Position numbers and translations under genes: made by a program
Assembly: GCA_963721645.1 (NCBI GenBank)
Contig: CAVRJK010000001.1
Coordinates: forward strand, 182,851 to 246,850
Direction of reading: 5' to 3'
Origin: JALZKA01 sp963721645
Lineage (GTDB): Bacteria > Actinomycetota > Thermoleophilia > Solirubrobacterales > 70-9
Length of the DNA: 64,000 nt
Shown here: piece after piece, positions 25,978 to 34,216 of the stretch
How the letters are laid out: every line of letters begins with the position of its first letter
How positions within the stretch are numbered: the first letter of the stretch is position 1
The notes under the pieces: generated by a model
Told to the model about the DNA's origin: nothing
Seen by the model: the letters and a program-made list of their open reading frames with translations, nothing else
Databases searched by the model: none

Positions 25978-26610
25978 TCATCCTGCGAACACGCTCGACA
26001 CCCTCCAGCGCCAAGGCGGCTCCTCGGCGGGGGCGAACTTCACGTGGTTCCGCCCGGCCAGAGTCTCGAGCGGGACGAGGCGCGGGTTTGCCGCTTCGAG
26101 GAGCGGGGTCTTGGCGTTGCCGGTCACCTCCGCTGACGTTGCGGTCCGCCTGATCCGCTCCCAGCCCATCGTTGGGCGGTAGAGCCAATAGTCGATCGCG
26201 ACGGTGCCGTTGGCCCGGCGTCTGTCGTCGACCGAGACGAACGCCGTGACGCGGCGGTTTGAGGCCGTCAGCTCCGGCCGGTCTCCGGGGAGCGCGCAGC
26301 TGGTCTGCCTACAGCGGCGGTAGTCGACGGGCAGGAGACCGAGCGCGCCGGCGATCTCGGGATCAGGGGCGAAGGCTCGCACCAGCCCTGCGAGCGGTCG
26401 GCCGTACGCCTCCGTGAGCGGGTCTTGCCAGCACGGGCCGGGTCCGTGGGCAGCGCACCTGATCTTCTGAGCAACCGCGCGAGCAAGGTCGCGTGATTCG
26501 GCCTCTCCGCCGCGGCCAAGGGCGGCGCCCGCGACCGCGACAACAAGAAGCGCCACAAGCAGGATCAAACCGCTGTGCTCGACGGATGCGGTTCCGCTCT
26601 CGCTTCGCAT
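25978..26610 (-). CDS. TadE-like or pilin-like single-pass protein, unknown
   Basis: 210 aa. The N-terminus SESGTASVEHSGLILLVALLVVAVAGAALG resembles the prepilin-like segment of TadE/TadF-type pseudopilins, with a Glu five to six residues before the hydrophobic helix. The extracytoplasmic region of ~175 residues has Cys pairs (IRCAAHGPGPC, RRCRQTSC) and a beta-rich second half. No tad or prepilin peptidase gene is in the window. Function unknown. Confidence 0.68.
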   Translation of the reverse strand: MRSESGTASVEHSGLILLVALLVVAVAGAALGRGGEAESRDLARAVAQKIRCAAHGPGPCWQDPLTEAYGRPLAGLVRAFAPDPEIAGALGLLPVDYRRCRQTSCALPGDRPELTASNRRVTAFVSVDDRRRANGTVAIDYWLYRPTMGWERIRRTATSAEVTGNAKTPLLEAANPRLVPLETLAGRNHVKFAPAEEPPWRWRVSSVFAG

Positions 26611-26662
26611 CCGCCCACGCTAGGTGGGTGCGGCGCGCACGTGGCACGAAGAACGTGCCGAG

Positions 26663-26929
26663 TTAGGTGAGGCCCTCGCGCGCTTCACGCACGAGGACGA
26701 CCGCCTCTGGGAAGACGATCCGGATCGCGTCGCGTACCTGCATCGCCTGCTCGTCCGGGGTGCCCTGGAGGTTCAGCCGCTCGATCGACGCGACGGTCAT
26801 CTGGACGGCGAGGTTGATCGCGTTGTCGGCAAAGGAGACCTGCTGGGCGCCTTGCATCTGCTCGGCAAACTCCGCGAGGCGCCGCTGAAGCTCCTCGGGA
26901 TCGCCGAAGGGGTTGAACGGATCGCTCAT
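26663..26929 (-). CDS. Small conserved-looking soluble protein, unknown
   Basis: 88 aa from the ATG at 26929 (MSDPFNPFGDPEELQRR). It is acidic, with helical heptad-like segments QRRLAEFAEQMQGAQQ and DNAINLAVQMTVASIERL. There is no signal or TM helix. The longer frame would start inside the palindromic repeats and was rejected. Its promoter region must overlap or abut the repeat array at 26944-27190. Confidence 0.65.
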   Translation of the reverse strand: MSDPFNPFGDPEELQRRLAEFAEQMQGAQQVSFADNAINLAVQMTVASIERLNLQGTPDEQAMQVRDAIRIVFPEAVVLVREAREGLT

Positions 26930-26943
26930 GGAGGTGATGATAC

Positions 26944-27190
26944 GAGGGGTCAGACCCCTGTGACGGGACACGAGGGGTCAGACCCCTGTGACGGCTGACG
27001 AACCGCGGGCCGTCTCTGGTGTTTGGGGTCAGACCCCGGCTTGTGGCGGTCGGATAGCCCTGCCGAACCCGCGGCTTCCGGGGTCAGACCCCGGCTTGTG
27101 GCGGGCGATAGCCCTGCCGAACCCTTGGCACTTCCGGGGTCAGACCCCGGCTTGTGGCGGTCGGATAGCCTGCCGAACCATGGCACTTCC
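26944..27190. repeat. Array of five GGGGTCAGACCCC palindromes in two tandem unit types
   Basis: The 13-bp palindrome occurs at 26946-26958, 26974-26986, 27025-27037, 27080-27092 and 27136-27148. The first two belong to a 28-bp tandem unit ending in TGTGACGG. The last three head 55-56 bp tandem units that also contain GGCTTGTGGCGG, a GATAGCC(C)T box and TGCCGAACC. The third long unit ends in the first four codons of the SDR gene. The spacing and lack of unique spacers exclude a CRISPR array. Confidence 0.9.
27166..27171 (+). promoter_or_regulatory. -10 hexamer TAGCCT of the SDR gene, inside the repeat
   Basis: TAGCCT ends 8 nt before the ATG at 27180. The two upstream repeat units carry a version with one extra C (TAGCCCT). 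Confidence 0.5.
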
Positions 27191-27986
27191 CGAGCCCACA
27201 GACACGTCCACCGCGCTCGTCACCGGCGCTTCGTCGGGCATCGGCGAGGAGATCGCGCGCCAGCTCGCGGCTCGTGGGCAGGGAGTCACGCTGGTCGCCC
27301 GCCGCGAGGATCGCCTGAAGGTGCTTGCCGAGGAGATCCACGAGACGCACGGTGTCCGCGCGGAGTACATCGCGGCAGATCTGGGCTCCGACGCGGGGCG
27401 CGACGAAATGCTGACCAAGGTCGAAGCGCTCGGTCTCGAGGTCGAGATACTCGTGAACAACGCCGGGTTTGGAGGTTCGGGGCCGGTTCACCGGACCGAC
27501 GCCGCTCGCCTTGCCTCGATGGTGGCCCTCAACTGCGAGACCCTGGTCTACCTCCAGGCTCGAATCAGCTCCGGGATGGCGGATCGTGGACGCGGGGCGA
27601 TCATCAACATCGCTTCGACCTCTGCCTTCCAGCCGATCCCCTTCACCGCAACTTATGCCGCAACCAAGTCTTTCGTCCTCAGTCTCTCCGAGGCCACGCA
27701 CAACGAGCTCAGCGGCAAGGGCGTCAGCGTCACAGCGGTATGCCCCGGTCCGGTCAAGACGGAGTTCGCCGAGCAGGCCGGCATCGGCGAGGCAAACGAC
27801 AAGCTGCCCGGCTTTATCTGGACCGACGTCGAGCAGGTCGCCCGCGAAGCGGTCGAAGGGGCCGAGAAGGGCAGCCGCGTAGTCGTTCCAGGCCTCTTGA
27901 ACCGGGCGGGGTCCATCATGGGCCAGCACACTCCGCGCTCCGTCGTCTTGCCGCTCGCCAAGCGGGCCTGGCGCGCCGCCGAGTAA
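27180..27986 (+). CDS. Short-chain dehydrogenase/reductase
   Basis: 268 aa classical SDR. The NAD(P) loop is TGASSGIG near residue 15, followed by NNAG, the catalytic Ser in INIASTSAF and YAATKSF (Tyr-x3-Lys). The ATG at 27180 gives MALPEPTDTSTALVTG. The same frame remains open through the upstream repeats, but that would add repetitive, unlikely protein. The substrate cannot be inferred. The alpha/beta-hydrolase gene follows 13 nt downstream. Confidence 0.92.
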   Translation: MALPEPTDTSTALVTGASSGIGEEIARQLAARGQGVTLVARREDRLKVLAEEIHETHGVRAEYIAADLGSDAGRDEMLTKVEALGLEVEILVNNAGFGGSGPVHRTDAARLASMVALNCETLVYLQARISSGMADRGRGAIINIASTSAFQPIPFTATYAATKSFVLSLSEATHNELSGKGVSVTAVCPGPVKTEFAEQAGIGEANDKLPGFIWTDVEQVAREAVEGAEKGSRVVVPGLLNRAGSIMGQHTPRSVVLPLAKRAWRAAE

Positions 27987-27999
27987 CGGCAGGACCGGC

Positions 28000-28755
28000 G
28001 TGCCCGAGCGCGCAGCGCTGACGGTCGTGTGCCTGCATGAGTCCGCGACGACCGGCCGTATCTGGACTCCACTGACCGATGCGCTCGCCGGACATGCGGA
28101 CGTTCTTGCCCCGGATCGGCCGGGATGGGGTAGCTCCGAGGCCCCTGAGGGCTATGCCCGCACGACGGTTGCCGAGCAAGCGGGAGTTGCGGCGGCCATC
28201 CTGCACGAGCGTGGTCCAGCCGTCGTCTGTGGAGCGGGCATCGGCGCCGTCGCGGCGCTGGAGCTCTCGCTCGCCGAGCCGGAACTTGTGTTGGGAGTCG
28301 TTGCGGTCGAGCCGCCGCTGCTGTCGTTCGTACCCGAGGCCACGAATCAGCTTTCGGTAGATGTGGCGGCGGTCCGTGACGCGGTGTTCGAGGGCGGCAG
28401 GGAAGCGGTGCTTGGCTCCTACCTCGCGGGTCGCCTACCCGCACTGGGACCAGGGGCCGGCCGGATCCCACCCGAGTTGGCGGACCGCGGACCCCGTGCT
28501 GCCTCGACCCTCATCGCGGAGCTGCCCGCGATCCCTGCGTGGGAGCGCACCGACGCGGAGCTTGCAACATCGCAACGCCCCGCTTTGATCGTGGTGGCCG
28601 CGGACTCACCGCCCTTCCTCGCGGCCGCTGCACGAGAGCTCACACGAGCGCTCGCCCGTGCTGACCTGCGCGAGACAGAGCCCGGTCTACCGCACTTCGA
28701 CCGAGCCGGCGAGCTCGCCGCGCTGGTCGTCGAGGTCGCCGACACCCTCGCCTGA
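28000..28755 (+). CDS. Alpha/beta-hydrolase-fold protein lacking the usual nucleophile
   Basis: 251 aa. The fold is recognisable from LTVVCLHESATTGRIW (oxyanion strand), DVLAPDRPGWGSS and a late His in LPHFDRAGELA. The nucleophile elbow, normally G-x-S-x-G, reads VVCGAGIGAVAALEL, with Gly in place of Ser. The protein may thus be non-catalytic or use different chemistry. The start is GTG, 13 nt after the SDR stop, so the two are probably one operon. The 3' end overlaps the convergent gene by 69 bp. Confidence 0.82.
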   Translation: MPERAALTVVCLHESATTGRIWTPLTDALAGHADVLAPDRPGWGSSEAPEGYARTTVAEQAGVAAAILHERGPAVVCGAGIGAVAALELSLAEPELVLGVVAVEPPLLSFVPEATNQLSVDVAAVRDAVFEGGREAVLGSYLAGRLPALGPGAGRIPPELADRGPRAASTLIAELPAIPAWERTDAELATSQRPALIVVAADSPPFLAAAARELTRALARADLRETEPGLPHFDRAGELAALVVEVADTLA

Positions 28756-29433
28756 GGTAGCCCGCGCACGTAAGACCATCCGGCCTCCGCGTCCCGCGAG
28801 TGAGGCGATGGCCTCGAGCGGCAACGAGAAGAGGAGCACGAAAGGAGTCGCCAGCGCGCTCGCGATCATGTCGGCGGCGAACTGAGCGGGTCCGCGCGAG
28901 TTGCTCATGCGAAGGCGACCGGCCCTGACCTCGGAGAGGAAGTTGTGGTGCAGGGTGATGCCGTTCAGGATCGACTGCCAGAGCCAGCGCTGATTGGGCC
29001 CGGCAGGCGGGAAGCCGGGCTGCTCGGCCTCGAGTCCGTTCCGCTCGGCCAGGAGCGCGATGGCCTGCGGCGTCAGGAGCAAACGCCCCCGCCACTCGGC
29101 AAGCGCGGCCCAGCCGTCGCCGCCGAGCGATCCTTGCCAGCTGGCGCGGTTTGGGGCGGCGAAGGTCCGTAGACCCGCCGGCCCCTCGACCTCGATCCGC
29201 GCCAGCTCGGCAGCCAGGTCGACGGGCTCAGCCGAGCGCTCGATGCCCGCGCCACACTTTTCGCAGCGATCGACGAGCCTCGCGTTCTCGCCGCCGCCCG
29301 GCTCGTCCGGGTCCACCGGAGACAAAAGTCCGACGCTCGCATCCGAGATCGACTCCGGGATGCCGATCCACGCAAAGACGCTGCCGCCGCAAAGCGGACA
29401 GGAGCGCGTGGGCTTGTCTCGCACCAATCCCAT
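28687..29433 (-). CDS. Zinc-ribbon-like protein of unknown function
   Basis: 248 aa. The N-terminal two CxxC pairs, SCPLCGGSV and RCEKCGAGI, are spaced about 45 residues apart as in a split zinc ribbon. The middle is a soluble Trp/Arg-rich domain (LHHNFLSEVRAGRLR), and a hydrophobic helix (ASALATPFVLLFSLPLEAIASL) lies near the C-terminus. It is the last gene of a three-gene minus-strand operon, 3 nt after the FMO stop. The C-terminus overlaps the convergent hydrolase gene. Confidence 0.72.
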   Translation of the reverse strand: MGLVRDKPTRSCPLCGGSVFAWIGIPESISDASVGLLSPVDPDEPGGGENARLVDRCEKCGAGIERSAEPVDLAAELARIEVEGPAGLRTFAAPNRASWQGSLGGDGWAALAEWRGRLLLTPQAIALLAERNGLEAEQPGFPPAGPNQRWLWQSILNGITLHHNFLSEVRAGRLRMSNSRGPAQFAADMIASALATPFVLLFSLPLEAIASLAGRGGRMVLRARATSGEGVGDLDDQRGELAGSVEVR

Positions 29434-29436
29434 GTC

Positions 29437-30807
29437 TCAATCCCCCGAGGAGCCGAGAAGCTCGCGCGAGCGTGTCTTGCCAAACCGTCCGAGCAGGCCT
29501 CCGCGCCGCTCCTTGTTGATCGCTCGCAGGTACGGCAGGAAATCGACCTGAATCGTGTGGCGCTTGGAGGCGACGTATCGCTTGGCCATTCGCGCGTCCT
29601 CGCGGTGGATCACCTCGCGCATCCGTTCCTTCGTCGGCAGGCCGGCGGTGCCCTCCAGGATGTCTGCGATCCACTCGGATTGGGCTTCGGCCAGAGGCAT
29701 GATTGCTCCGAGAGGCTGGAGGAGGCCGACGAAGTAGAGGCCGTCCAGCTCGGGGTGGACAACGCGGCGATAGAGGGGAATGCGGTTGTCCGGGGCGTCG
29801 AGCAGGTCGTGATCGAAGAACGGGAACGTGATCTTGTAGCCGGTGCAGTAGATGATCAGGTCGATCTCCTCCGTGGTGCCGTCCACGAACTCGACCGCTC
29901 TACCTCCGGAGAAGCGCGCCACGTTTGGCTTGACCTTGATGTCGCCGTGGCCCAGCCGTGGCAGGAGGTCCGACGACACCGTGGGGTGGGCGGACGCAAG
30001 CTTGTGGTCCGGCTCGGGAAGGCCGTAGTCCATGGGCTTCCCGGTCGCCTTGTTGAGCGTGCGACCGAGCAGAAAGCGCTGGACCGAGAGCGGCAGCCGC
30101 GACAGGAGGTCGGGCGCAAGCTCATCGGTCGGCTTGCCACCCACGTACTTGGGCACGATCCAGGCCCCGCGGCGCATCGCGAGGAATGTGGCGTCGGCAT
30201 TGCGACACGCCTCGACAGCCAGATCGGTCGCCGAGTTGCCGATCCCGAGCACCATCACGCGCTTGCCGCGCATCACGTCGGGCTCCTTGTAGGAGTGGAC
30301 GTGGATCTGCTCACCGTCGAACGAGTCCTGCCCCTCGAACGCGGGCTCCGGCCAGCGGGGGTTCCAATGGTGGCCGTTGGCGACGATCACGGAGGCATAG
30401 GCATCACGGCCTTCCTCACCCGACTCGAGGTCGCGCCACGAGACCGTCCAGCCGTCGCCCGAAGGCTGGACATGCGATACCTCGGTGCGAAAGCGGATCT
30501 GGTCGCGGAAGCCGAAGTGGTCCACGTAGTCGTCGAAGTATTGGGCGATCTGGAAGTGGTTCGGATAGTCGGGGAGGTCCTCCGGCATCGGGTATGCGGC
30601 GTAGGCCATCGTGCGCCGGGACGTGTTGATGTGAAGGGAGCGGTAGGCGGCCGACATGCCGTTGTCGTTCATGTAGCGCCAATTGCCGCCGACCTCGGAT
30701 CCGACCTCGAAGCAGTCGAACTCGATCCCACGCGCATTCAGGACCTGACAGGAAGAGATCCCGGATGATCCGGCGCCGATCACGGCGACCTTTCCGATTG
30801 GGCTCAT
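29437..30807 (-). CDS. Flavin-containing monooxygenase-like NAD(P)/FAD oxidoreductase
   Basis: 456 aa. The FAD Rossmann motif is VIGAGSSGISSCQVL at the N-terminus, and a second (NADPH) motif VLGIGNSATDLAVEACR is near residue 185. HVHSYKEPDVMRGKRV and the IIYCTGYKITFPF region are typical of class B flavin monooxygenases. The ATG overlaps the stop of the upstream reductase-like gene by 4 nt. The pairing suggests oxidation and reduction of a common hydrophobic substrate, but this is inference. Confidence 0.9.
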   Translation of the reverse strand: MSPIGKVAVIGAGSSGISSCQVLNARGIEFDCFEVGSEVGGNWRYMNDNGMSAAYRSLHINTSRRTMAYAAYPMPEDLPDYPNHFQIAQYFDDYVDHFGFRDQIRFRTEVSHVQPSGDGWTVSWRDLESGEEGRDAYASVIVANGHHWNPRWPEPAFEGQDSFDGEQIHVHSYKEPDVMRGKRVMVLGIGNSATDLAVEACRNADATFLAMRRGAWIVPKYVGGKPTDELAPDLLSRLPLSVQRFLLGRTLNKATGKPMDYGLPEPDHKLASAHPTVSSDLLPRLGHGDIKVKPNVARFSGGRAVEFVDGTTEEIDLIIYCTGYKITFPFFDHDLLDAPDNRIPLYRRVVHPELDGLYFVGLLQPLGAIMPLAEAQSEWIADILEGTAGLPTKERMREVIHREDARMAKRYVASKRHTIQVDFLPYLRAINKERRGGLLGRFGKTRSRELLGSSGD

Positions 30808-31922
30808 ATCGCGACTACTTCGTGCTCGACACCGAACGCGGAGAGTTCCGGCAGGAAGCCGGCGGGATCGAAAGCCTGTGAGGGGGCAAGGGCTCCAGAT
30901 TTTGCGAACTCCGGGGAGGCGCAGCGAAGAGCACCGGCGACGATTGAGCGTGCAGTCATGCCGTACACATCCTCGCCGCGGATCACACCACGGCGGCGGC
31001 GCGACCCGCTCCGCACGTCGCAGGCAATCGTGAAACGGGCAGCGCGGCGCTTTTCCTCCGGAGGCCCTTCGGGCAGGCGATTGACGGCGGCGTCGAAGAG
31101 GCGGGAGGCGGGAGTCTTGAGCGCGAGGCTGAACCCGGTCATCAACACCGGAGCTCCGATCGCGACGGGACTTGTGGTCGAGGCCGTGAGGGCGGTGCGG
31201 ACAGTCCTGGTCTCCACATGGCGCGGCACTGTCACGTGCTCGCCGGCCGGGTAGCGGGTCATGCGCTGAACCCCGATCTCGCCGCCGAAGTCGAACTTGC
31301 CACGCGAGATCGAGCGGTCACCCGGTACGTACTCGCCTTCCAGCCACTGGACATCCTCACCGGTGATTTGACCCAGGGCCGTCCGCGCGGTGCCGCGAGA
31401 CGGTCCGAATCCCGCCACCGCGTAGTTCAGTGAAAGCTCGTCGAGCGGCCCCATCCCCTCGGCAGTCAAGGAGGCGATCATGTCCCCGGGCACGTAGTCG
31501 AATCCCATCCCCGTCACGAGCGCCGCGCCGCTCTTGTCCGCGACCGGCCCGAACTCGTCGAAGACCCGCTTCATGAAGCCCTGCTCGCCCGTCGTGTCGA
31601 GATAGTGGGTGCCGGATTCGGCGGCGGCCCGTAGCACCGGGCCGCCGTGGATTGAAAAAGGTCCCGCGCAGGCGATGACCGCCGAGCACGGCTCGAGGAG
31701 GTCCTCGAGGCCCGCCTTGTCGTCAAGCGAAACGGCCTTCACGGCCGGCGACCCGCCTACTGACTCGGCCAGCGCCTCGAGCTTTTCGGCGCTCCGCCCG
31801 GAGAGGACGAAGTCGGCGTTCGCCGCGGCCAGTTCGGCCACGACGAGGCGCCCGGTGTAACCGGTGGCGCCGTAAACCGCGATCCGCCCCGCGGAGCCTT
31901 GCGTCTCCGACTTCCCGCTCAT
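30804..31922 (-). CDS. Saccharopine dehydrogenase-like / trans-acting enoyl reductase family protein
   Basis: 372 aa. The N-terminal NADP-binding Rossmann fold (RIAVYGATGYTGRLVVAELA) precedes SGRSAEKLEAL and AVIACAGPFSIHGGPVLRAA. The C-terminal half is typical of the saccharopine dehydrogenase-like oxidoreductases that include mycobacterial trans-acting enoyl reductases, rather than lysine-pathway enzymes. First gene of a three-gene unit with the FMO and the zinc-ribbon protein. Confidence 0.82.
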   Translation of the reverse strand: MSGKSETQGSAGRIAVYGATGYTGRLVVAELAAANADFVLSGRSAEKLEALAESVGGSPAVKAVSLDDKAGLEDLLEPCSAVIACAGPFSIHGGPVLRAAAESGTHYLDTTGEQGFMKRVFDEFGPVADKSGAALVTGMGFDYVPGDMIASLTAEGMGPLDELSLNYAVAGFGPSRGTARTALGQITGEDVQWLEGEYVPGDRSISRGKFDFGGEIGVQRMTRYPAGEHVTVPRHVETRTVRTALTASTTSPVAIGAPVLMTGFSLALKTPASRLFDAAVNRLPEGPPEEKRRAARFTIACDVRSGSRRRRGVIRGEDVYGMTARSIVAGALRCASPEFAKSGALAPSQAFDPAGFLPELSAFGVEHEVVAI

Positions 31923-32010
31923 CGCCTTCGAAGATAGAAGATGGGCGCCTCAAAGCCGGATGAGAGGCGTACGCGTGCGGGTCTTTGGAATGCGCCGCTA
32001 GGTTTGGCCC

Positions 32011-32280
32011 GTGGCCGCACCGAGTCCTCAGCAGGTCCGTATGCGCGAGCGCTTCGAAGGCGTGATCGCCCTTGCAGCCCCGGTTCTCGACCTGCTGCTG
32101 GCTGCGGGCGACCGCCTGTCACGGTCGGTGGGCCCGGAGGACGAGTACTACCCGATCCGTCCGCCGGGCGAGGCCTTCGAGCTCTCACCCGTGGCACGAT
32201 CCGATCAGGCCGAGGGAGCGCCCGCACCGGTGGAGCTCGAGCCGGGAGCCCGCTCTTCGCCGCCCGAGCCCCGCGCGTAG
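32011..32280 (+). CDS. Small acidic protein, unknown
   Basis: 89 aa. A helical hydrophobic segment (GVIALAAPVLDLLLAAGDRL) is followed by EDEYYPIRPPGEAFEL and a Pro/Ala/Glu-rich tail. A TAGGTT hexamer (31999-32004) ends 6 nt before the GTG start, matching the leaderless pattern of the window. The last 76 bp overlap the 3' end of def on the other strand, so it could still be spurious. No family recognised. Confidence 0.5.
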   Translation: MAAPSPQQVRMRERFEGVIALAAPVLDLLLAAGDRLSRSVGPEDEYYPIRPPGEAFELSPVARSDQAEGAPAPVELEPGARSSPPEPRA

Positions 32281-32753
32281 CTCTTTCGCCGGAACACGTC
32301 GTCGACCAAAGACTCGACGCGGTCGAGAAAGAGGATCCCGTCCATGTGGTCGATTTCGTGGAGCACCGCGCGAGCTTCGAACCCCTCACACTCGAGGCGG
32401 CCTCCGAGATGGGTCACCTCGATCCGTGTGGCCCGGCGGACGTTGGCGGTCACGTCGGGCAGGCTGAGGCAACCCTCGCGCGCCACTTCGGACCCTTCGC
32501 TGGCGGTGACATGCGGATTGGCAAGAACGATGAGGCCGTTGGTCGTCTCGGCCTTCGGGTGACCGGAGACGTCGACGATCGCGACGCGCACGAGCTCGCC
32601 GATCTGAGGAGCGGCGATCCCGACACAACGCTCGTATGTGGCCGCCGTGTCGGTCAGGAGCCCGGCGACACGATCGACGTCCGATGCTTCGACGGGCGCG
32701 GCGACGCTTTTCAGGATCCGGTCGGGATAAAGAAGGACGGGGCGCGCGGCCAC
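32205..32753 (-). CDS. def: Peptide deformylase
   Basis: 182 aa. Def removes the formyl group from nascent proteins with a metal held by Cys and two His. All three motifs are present: GIAAPQIG, EGCLSLP and HEIDHMDGILFLDR. The last ~25 residues are a Gly/Ser/Ala-rich tail beyond the usual end. The GTG start is 10 nt after the ACT-domain gene, with which it is probably co-transcribed. Confidence 0.95.
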   Translation of the reverse strand: MAARPVLLYPDRILKSVAAPVEASDVDRVAGLLTDTAATYERCVGIAAPQIGELVRVAIVDVSGHPKAETTNGLIVLANPHVTASEGSEVAREGCLSLPDVTANVRRATRIEVTHLGGRLECEGFEARAVLHEIDHMDGILFLDRVESLVDDVFRRKSYARGSGGEERAPGSSSTGAGAPSA

Positions 32754-32763
32754 AGGCTCAGCT

Positions 32764-33297
32764 CTACAAAGGGTCCGTGTCGAGCTCGCGAATTGAAACC
32801 TCGAGGTCCCGGTTGCCGCCGGCCAGTCGCAGGGCGTTCTCGACGTCGTCGGGAGCGGCGTTTCCCAGCGCGACCTCCAAGACCATCACGTAGACGGGCG
32901 ATTCGCGGGAGCCCGTTAGCTTGGTCTCGAGGTCTGTGATGTTGACTCCAGCTTCCGCCAGAGCGGATGAGACGGCGTGGACGATTCCGGGCTTGTCAGC
33001 GCCGTAGACGGAGAGGACGTGCGACGGGAGCGCGGGGCGCACGGTTGCCTCGGACACCTCCGCCACCGAGATCGCCTCGAGCTCGTGTTCCTGGGCCACT
33101 TCGCCGAGCCGCTCGACCACATGTTCGCGCCGAGTGCCCCCGGGAACGTCGACCAGGAGCATGACGGCAAAGTGTCCGCCCAGTATGGACATCTGTGAGT
33201 CCTCGACGTTGCCGCCGATCTCAAGGAGCGCGCCCGTCACCGCAGCCACGATCCCAGGGCGGTCACGGCCGATGGCTGTCACGGCCAGCTCGGGCAC
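32764..33297 (-). CDS. Tandem ACT-domain protein (GcvR-like)
   Basis: 177 aa with two ACT domains: ELAVTAIGRDRPGIVAAVTGALLEIGGNVED and VLSVYGADKPGIVHAVSSALAEAGVNITD. This arrangement matches glycine-cleavage repressor-like proteins and other amino-acid sensors without a DNA-binding domain. The start is GTG, with TAGTCT 7 nt upstream. It heads a unit with def. Confidence 0.86.
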   Translation of the reverse strand: MPELAVTAIGRDRPGIVAAVTGALLEIGGNVEDSQMSILGGHFAVMLLVDVPGGTRREHVVERLGEVAQEHELEAISVAEVSEATVRPALPSHVLSVYGADKPGIVHAVSSALAEAGVNITDLETKLTGSRESPVYVMVLEVALGNAAPDDVENALRLAGGNRDLEVSIRELDTDPL

Positions 33298-33304
33298 AAG
33301 CCTC

Positions 33305-33310
33305 AGACTA
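33305..33310 (-). promoter_or_regulatory. -10 hexamer TAGTCT of the ACT-domain gene
   Basis: Read on the minus strand, TAGTCT ends 7 nt before the GTG at 33297. Confidence 0.5.
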
Positions 33311-33325
33311 TCGGCGCATCGCCAC

Positions 33326-33331
33326 TAGGAT
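33326..33331 (+). promoter_or_regulatory. -10 hexamer TAGGAT of the membrane protein gene at 33341
   Basis: TAGGAT ends 9 nt before the GTG at 33341. It is divergent from, and 15 bp away from, the ACT-gene hexamer, so the two promoters are nearly back to back. Confidence 0.55.
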
Positions 33332-33340
33332 TCGGCCTTC

Positions 33341-34207
33341 GTGAGCACTCAGGCGATACTCGAGCGAGAGCGCCGGTACCGCCGCTTGGTGGCCGCAGCG
33401 TCGATCCTGCCCCTCCTCCTCTTGGTGGGCGCCGCGGCCTTTCAGTCGAGCGGCGGTGGCACCTCTGAGCTCGCGACCGCGACGCTTCGAACGATCAACG
33501 AGAACTCGGGCTCCCAGCTGATCGGTTCGATCATCGCCTCGTTTGCCTTCCTGATGCTGGCGGCGCCTCTCGCCTACATCTACAAGGCGGCGCAGGCTCG
33601 CAGCGAGAAGATGACGAACGCACTGCTCTTCCTGGTCGTTCTCGGCCCGGTCCTCTATGCCATCCAGGGCATCCTCCTGGCGGTCGGCCAGATCCAGGCC
33701 GCCGATCAATTCGTGGCCCAAGAGACCGGTGTCGGCGACATCTACGCCCTCGCCACCAATCTTCTCGAGGATTCCGGCGCGCGCACAGCCGCGATCTACG
33801 TGTACTCGGTGGCAACCATCTCGCTGATCTTCGGCATGATCTACACGTGCCTCTGGGGTGTCAGGACCGGGCTCCTGACCCGCTTCCACGGCACGCTCGG
33901 AATGGCGCTCGGCGCGACGTTCATCTTGCCGCCGCTGACGGGGCTGACCCTTCCCGCTCTCTTGGCCTGGTTCATGTACTTCGGGCTGATGATCGCGGGC
34001 AGGACGCCGAAGGGCCGCCCGCCCGCCTGGGATGCCGGCGTGGCCGTGCCGCCGACGAAGCCCGGCGAGGAGCCCGAACCTGCCGCAGCGCTGGCGGGTG
34101 GCGATGTGGTTGACGGGGACGCGACGGAAATCCCAGGCGTCGACGAGAACCCCAACGCTGCCCGGCGCGAGCGCGCCAAGAAGCGCAAGCGCAAGCGCCG
34201 CCGCTAA
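33341..34207 (+). CDS. Multipass membrane protein with Lys/Arg-rich C-terminus, unknown
   Basis: 288 aa. Five hydrophobic segments span residues ~18-220: LVAAASILPLLLLVGAAAF, LIGSIIASFAFLMLAAPLAY, NALLFLVVLGPVLYAIQGIL, ATISLIFGMIYTCLWGV and GATFILPPLTGLTLPALLAWF. The cytoplasmic tail runs through an acidic linker to KKRKRKRRR, which could bind nucleic acid or acidic lipids. The phosphatase-family gene starts 9 nt downstream. Confidence 0.8.
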   Translation: MSTQAILERERRYRRLVAAASILPLLLLVGAAAFQSSGGGTSELATATLRTINENSGSQLIGSIIASFAFLMLAAPLAYIYKAAQARSEKMTNALLFLVVLGPVLYAIQGILLAVGQIQAADQFVAQETGVGDIYALATNLLEDSGARTAAIYVYSVATISLIFGMIYTCLWGVRTGLLTRFHGTLGMALGATFILPPLTGLTLPALLAWFMYFGLMIAGRTPKGRPPAWDAGVAVPPTKPGEEPEPAAALAGGDVVDGDATEIPGVDENPNAARRERAKKRKRKRRR

Positions 34208-34216
34208 GCGATCGCA

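Noticed and set aside
26944..27150. Possible CRISPR array
   Set aside because: The repeats are short perfect palindromes with unit lengths of 28 and 55-56 bp whose intervening DNA is itself repeated, so there are no unique spacers; no cas genes are present.
26988..27179. N-terminal extension of the SDR through the palindromic repeats
   Set aside because: The frame stays open but encodes the repeat units; the ATG at 27180 gives the normal SDR start and has a -10-like hexamer 8 nt upstream.
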